A DNA stretch of 64,000 nt, taken from assembly GCF_000212355.1 (NCBI RefSeq), contig NC_015496.1, forward strand, positions 186,001-250,000, written 5' to 3'. The notes under the pieces were generated by a model that was not told where the DNA came from, did no database searches, and saw only the letters and a program-made list of their open reading frames with translations. Of this stretch, positions 62,129 to 64,000 are shown one piece after another. The stretch is from Dokdonia sp. 4H-3-7-5 (lineage in GTDB: Bacteria; Bacteroidota; Bacteroidia; Flavobacteriales; Flavobacteriaceae). Position 1 is the stretch's first letter. Every line of letters starts with the position of its first letter. Position numbers and translations under genes: made by a program.

Positions 62129-62168
62129 AATCCCAAATTTCAATAGCTTATGAAATTTGGGATTCTTT
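62129..62168. terminator. Bidirectional terminator-like hairpin near the SRP RNA gene
   Basis: The stem AATCCCAAATTTCA / TGAAATTTGGGATT with an 8-nt loop has A-rich and T-rich flanks, about 45 nt from the SRP RNA 3' end. Confidence 0.65.
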
Positions 62169-62209
62169 ATATATAGTGTCAAATTGCTTGACTTGTGCGC
62201 ACAAAAAAT

Positions 62210-62303
62210 GGCAAGCTACCTACATCACACCGCTACGACCATCTACCCTTGCTGCGTTCCCACCCTGGGGGATTCGACAGGAGCTGGTTGTGTAGGACTT
62301 GCC
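62210..62303 (-). ncRNA. ffs: Signal recognition particle RNA (small bacterial form)
   Basis: On the minus strand the transcript starts GGCAAGTCCTACAC and ends GTGTGATGTAGGTAGCTTGCC, which pair as the terminal stem. The apical SRP domain is clear: CCAGGGTGGGAACGCAGCAAGGG, with the GGAA-type loop and the asymmetric AGCA bulge that Ffh binds. The length is about 94 nt. A full -33/-7 promoter ends 5 nt upstream and a T6 run follows the 3' end. It guides membrane and secreted proteins to the Sec system. Confidence 0.93.
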
Positions 62304-62307
62304 GCTG

Positions 62308-62337
62308 CAAAGATATAGCTTCTTTGAGAAGTCGCAA
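62308..62337 (-). promoter_or_regulatory. Promoter of the SRP RNA gene
   Basis: TTG (62337-62335), 19 nt, TATCTTTG (62315-62308) on the minus strand; the RNA start lies 5 nt downstream of the -7 box. Confidence 0.85.
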
Positions 62338-62388
62338 GGTTTTTTTGCCCGATTTTTTGTTTTAAATTGCCTTAAAATTCAACATCAC

Positions 62389-63450
62389 ATGACAGCATAC
62401 GCTAAGCACCTCATTCTATTACTTTTACCACTTCTTATCATAGGCTGTGGTGATAAAGGATCACTAGATGGAAACTTCACAATCGAGACTAGTGCCATTA
62501 AAAGTTCTATAAAAAACGGTGGAAAGATTGCTATTTCGCTTAAAGCGAAAAAAAATATAACAATAGACTCTGTCGTTTATGATCTTGATGGAAAGCGCTT
62601 GGGTAGTACTAATGGCACAGGTAAATACACCACTACGCTTACTTCGCCAAAATTAGGTGGCAGAACCTTAACCGCAACTATCTCTACTCCAGATGGAACG
62701 ACAACTGCTACTCAAAAAATAAATATACTGCACACTAAAGCTCCTAAAGTATATGGTTATAAAATCATAAATAGATACCCACATCAAACAGATGCCTACA
62801 CACAAGGACTAGAATTTGTAGGAGATACACTTTATGAAAGTAATGGCAGCTACGGAGAATCTACACTGCGCAAACTTGACTATAAAACTGGCGAAGTACT
62901 TAAAGAAGTAAAGCTAGACAACTCTTATTTTGCAGAAGGCATGACGATCATAGGAGACAATATCTACCAACTCACATGGCAGAAAAATACAGGCTTTATT
63001 TACAACAAAGATACCTTTGAAAAAACAGGCACATTTGCTTACAATCAAAGTAAAGAAGGCTGGGGACTTACTAATGATAGAAACGTTATTTATAAGTCTG
63101 ACGGAACTAGTAAAATCTGGACGCTAGACCCTTCTAATCTTTCAGAGCAATCTTATATAGAGCCTACAGACAATTCTAAAGTAACGAGTAGACTTAATGA
63201 ACTTGAGTGGGTAAATGGCAAAATTTATGCAAATAATTATCAAGTGGATTTAATTTCAATTATAAATCCTATATCTGGAGCTATTGAAGGACTTATAGAT
63301 TTACGAGAACTTAAAAAAGAAGTACAATCAGGGCTTGACCCTGATAATGAAGTTCTCAATGGAATCGCTTATAAAGCAAATGAGGGTCGTCTTTTTGTTA
63401 CTGGAAAACACTGGAACACCTTATTTGAAATAGAGATTGTAGAAAAATAG
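62389..63450 (+). CDS. Glutamine cyclotransferase lipoprotein
   Basis: This 353-residue lipoprotein has a signal ending in the lipobox LLIIGC, an Ig-like N-terminal part (residues about 30-115) and a beta-propeller glutaminyl-peptide cyclotransferase domain: YTQGLEFVGDTLYESNGSYGESTLRKLD, YFAEGMTIIGDNIYQLTW, NQSKEGWGLTND, LNELEWVNGKIYANNY and LNGIAYKANEGRLFVTGKHW. The enzyme forms N-terminal pyroglutamate, which fits a cell that exports many proteins starting with Gln after signal cleavage. I start at ATG 62389; a longer frame would run through the SRP RNA promoter. Confidence 0.88.
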   Translation: MTAYAKHLILLLLPLLIIGCGDKGSLDGNFTIETSAIKSSIKNGGKIAISLKAKKNITIDSVVYDLDGKRLGSTNGTGKYTTTLTSPKLGGRTLTATISTPDGTTTATQKINILHTKAPKVYGYKIINRYPHQTDAYTQGLEFVGDTLYESNGSYGESTLRKLDYKTGEVLKEVKLDNSYFAEGMTIIGDNIYQLTWQKNTGFIYNKDTFEKTGTFAYNQSKEGWGLTNDRNVIYKSDGTSKIWTLDPSNLSEQSYIEPTDNSKVTSRLNELEWVNGKIYANNYQVDLISIINPISGAIEGLIDLRELKKEVQSGLDPDNEVLNGIAYKANEGRLFVTGKHWNTLFEIEIVEK

Positions 63451-63541
63451 TCTGTTTACTCACCGTAACCGCGCGTTTACTCATTATGACTATTGGCAAG
63501 ATGCTTGATTAACTAGATTTACATCAGTTAATCAAGACATT

Positions 63542-64000
63542 ATGAAAAAGCCTATCGCCATTACAATCCCAAAGCCATGTCATGAAGACTGGACTAAAAT
63601 GACTCCTACCCAGCAAGGAAAACACTGCGCTGTATGTAGTAAAGAGGTCATTGATTTTACAGCACACACTACAACACAATTACGTGATCATATAGTGAGT
63701 GGAGATTCGATTTGTGGTCGTTTTAGAAAAGACCAGCTAGGTACACCCCTATCTTTATCGCATCATAAAGGCCGTAGTTTTGCGCAATATGCAGCTTCTT
63801 TGTTAGTGCCTATCGCTACACTTTCGGCTGGAGATGCGGCATCTCAAACCACAGAAGAGGTATTTATCACTGGAGACATAGCACCCGTTGAATTACCAAT
63901 TAATGCATATGATAGTTCAGGAATTGGTTCGCTTTCGCGAAAGCATAAAACTCCACAAAAACTAGTAACCATAAAAGGCACTGTTACTGATATGGTTGGC
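63542..64000 (+). CDS. Carboxypeptidase-regulatory-like surface protein, 5' part (cut by window end)
   Basis: The first 153 residues of a longer protein are in the window. The start MKKPIAITIPKPCHEDWTKM and the segments GKHCAVCSKEVIDFT and DSICGRFRKDQLG are a Cys-containing N-terminal domain common in flavobacterial proteins that end in a CarboxypepD_reg-like domain. A hydrophobic segment (FAQYAASLLVPIATLSAG) could be a membrane helix. The end KLVTIKGTVTDMVG is the start of a CarboxypepD_reg-like domain. A palindrome copy lies inside, encoding SLSRKH. Confidence 0.75.
   Translation, partial: MKKPIAITIPKPCHEDWTKMTPTQQGKHCAVCSKEVIDFTAHTTTQLRDHIVSGDSICGRFRKDQLGTPLSLSHHKGRSFAQYAASLLVPIATLSAGDAASQTTEEVFITGDIAPVELPINAYDSSGIGSLSRKHKTPQKLVTIKGTVTDMVG
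63931..63944. repeat. Dispersed palindrome inside the last gene
   Basis: Core GCTTTCGCGAAAGC read in the Leu-Ser-Arg-Lys frame, before the regulatory-like domain. Confidence 0.92.

Noticed and set aside
62299-62388. N-terminal extension of the glutamine cyclotransferase
   Set aside because: It would cover the SRP RNA promoter and place 30 residues before a clean lipoprotein signal peptide.
1-64000. CRISPR array, insertion sequence, prophage, tRNA or rRNA genes
   Set aside because: No regularly spaced repeats, transposase or phage proteins, or cloverleaf structures were seen. The dispersed palindrome is far too scattered for an array.

Overview
This 64-kb window is chromosomal DNA of a marine-type Flavobacteriaceae (Bacteroidota). 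The signs are a type IX secretion (T9SS) type B adhesin with its PorP/SprF and OmpA partners, paired DUF3667 membrane proteins beside a diadenylate cyclase, several promoters of the Bacteroidota form (TTG, about 19 nt, TAnnTTTG), few Shine-Dalgarno sites, low G+C and a high share of secreted proteins. A dispersed palindrome built on GCTTTCGCGAAAGC (16 intact cores and 3 decayed ones) recalls Dokdonia/Krokinobacter-like genomes; the genus is inference only.

Layout. 1-3.7 kb: end of an unknown gene, half-size TauE/SafE, lytic transglycosylase with an alpha/beta hydrolase, small GNAT-like protein, esterase. 3.7-11 kb: three-gene T9SS surface operon (giant repeat adhesin, PorP/SprF, OmpA/PD40). 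11.5-26 kb: dnaK, TetR plus ABC1 kinase, fabH, DinB/YfiT, a cyclophilin-FKBP fusion, phosphoesterase, truA with an ABC exporter, a membrane nucleotide cyclase, and the operon cdaA-DUF3667-DUF3667. 26-36.6 kb: redoxin, htpG, two lysozyme-like paralogues, dapF-GNAT-mltG, HtrA protease, long GAPDH. 36.7-41.1 kb: DUF748, a coiled-coil membrane protein, GNAT, trmD, and prfB with a programmed +1 frameshift. 41.2-45.8 kb: a five-gene accessory island (MFS exporter, cyclase-family hydrolase, royal-jelly-like protein, cupin, Crp/Fnr regulator) with two near-duplicate operator/promoter regions. 45.9-53.2 kb: CPBP protease with AsnC regulator, PLP gamma-lyase, NhaC, peroxiredoxin-thioredoxin operon, DUF427, tpx, dgkA. 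53.3-55.8 kb: accessory module of three unknown secreted proteins, two of them paralogues, flanked by a short direct repeat. 55.9-64 kb: ftsK-lolA-lptF/G-ribBA, SRP RNA on the minus strand, a glutamine cyclotransferase lipoprotein and the start of a further gene.

Most of the window is housekeeping: cell wall (mltG, dapF, transglycosylases), outer membrane traffic (lolA, LptF/G), protein folding (dnaK, htpG, PPIase), redox defence and translation (trmD, prfB, truA, SRP RNA). The least explained parts are the dispersed palindrome, the island with matched operators at an identical distance from two start codons, the inserted secreted-protein module, and the c-di-AMP synthase operon with two DUF3667 proteins. 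No tRNA, rRNA, CRISPR array, insertion sequence or prophage was seen.
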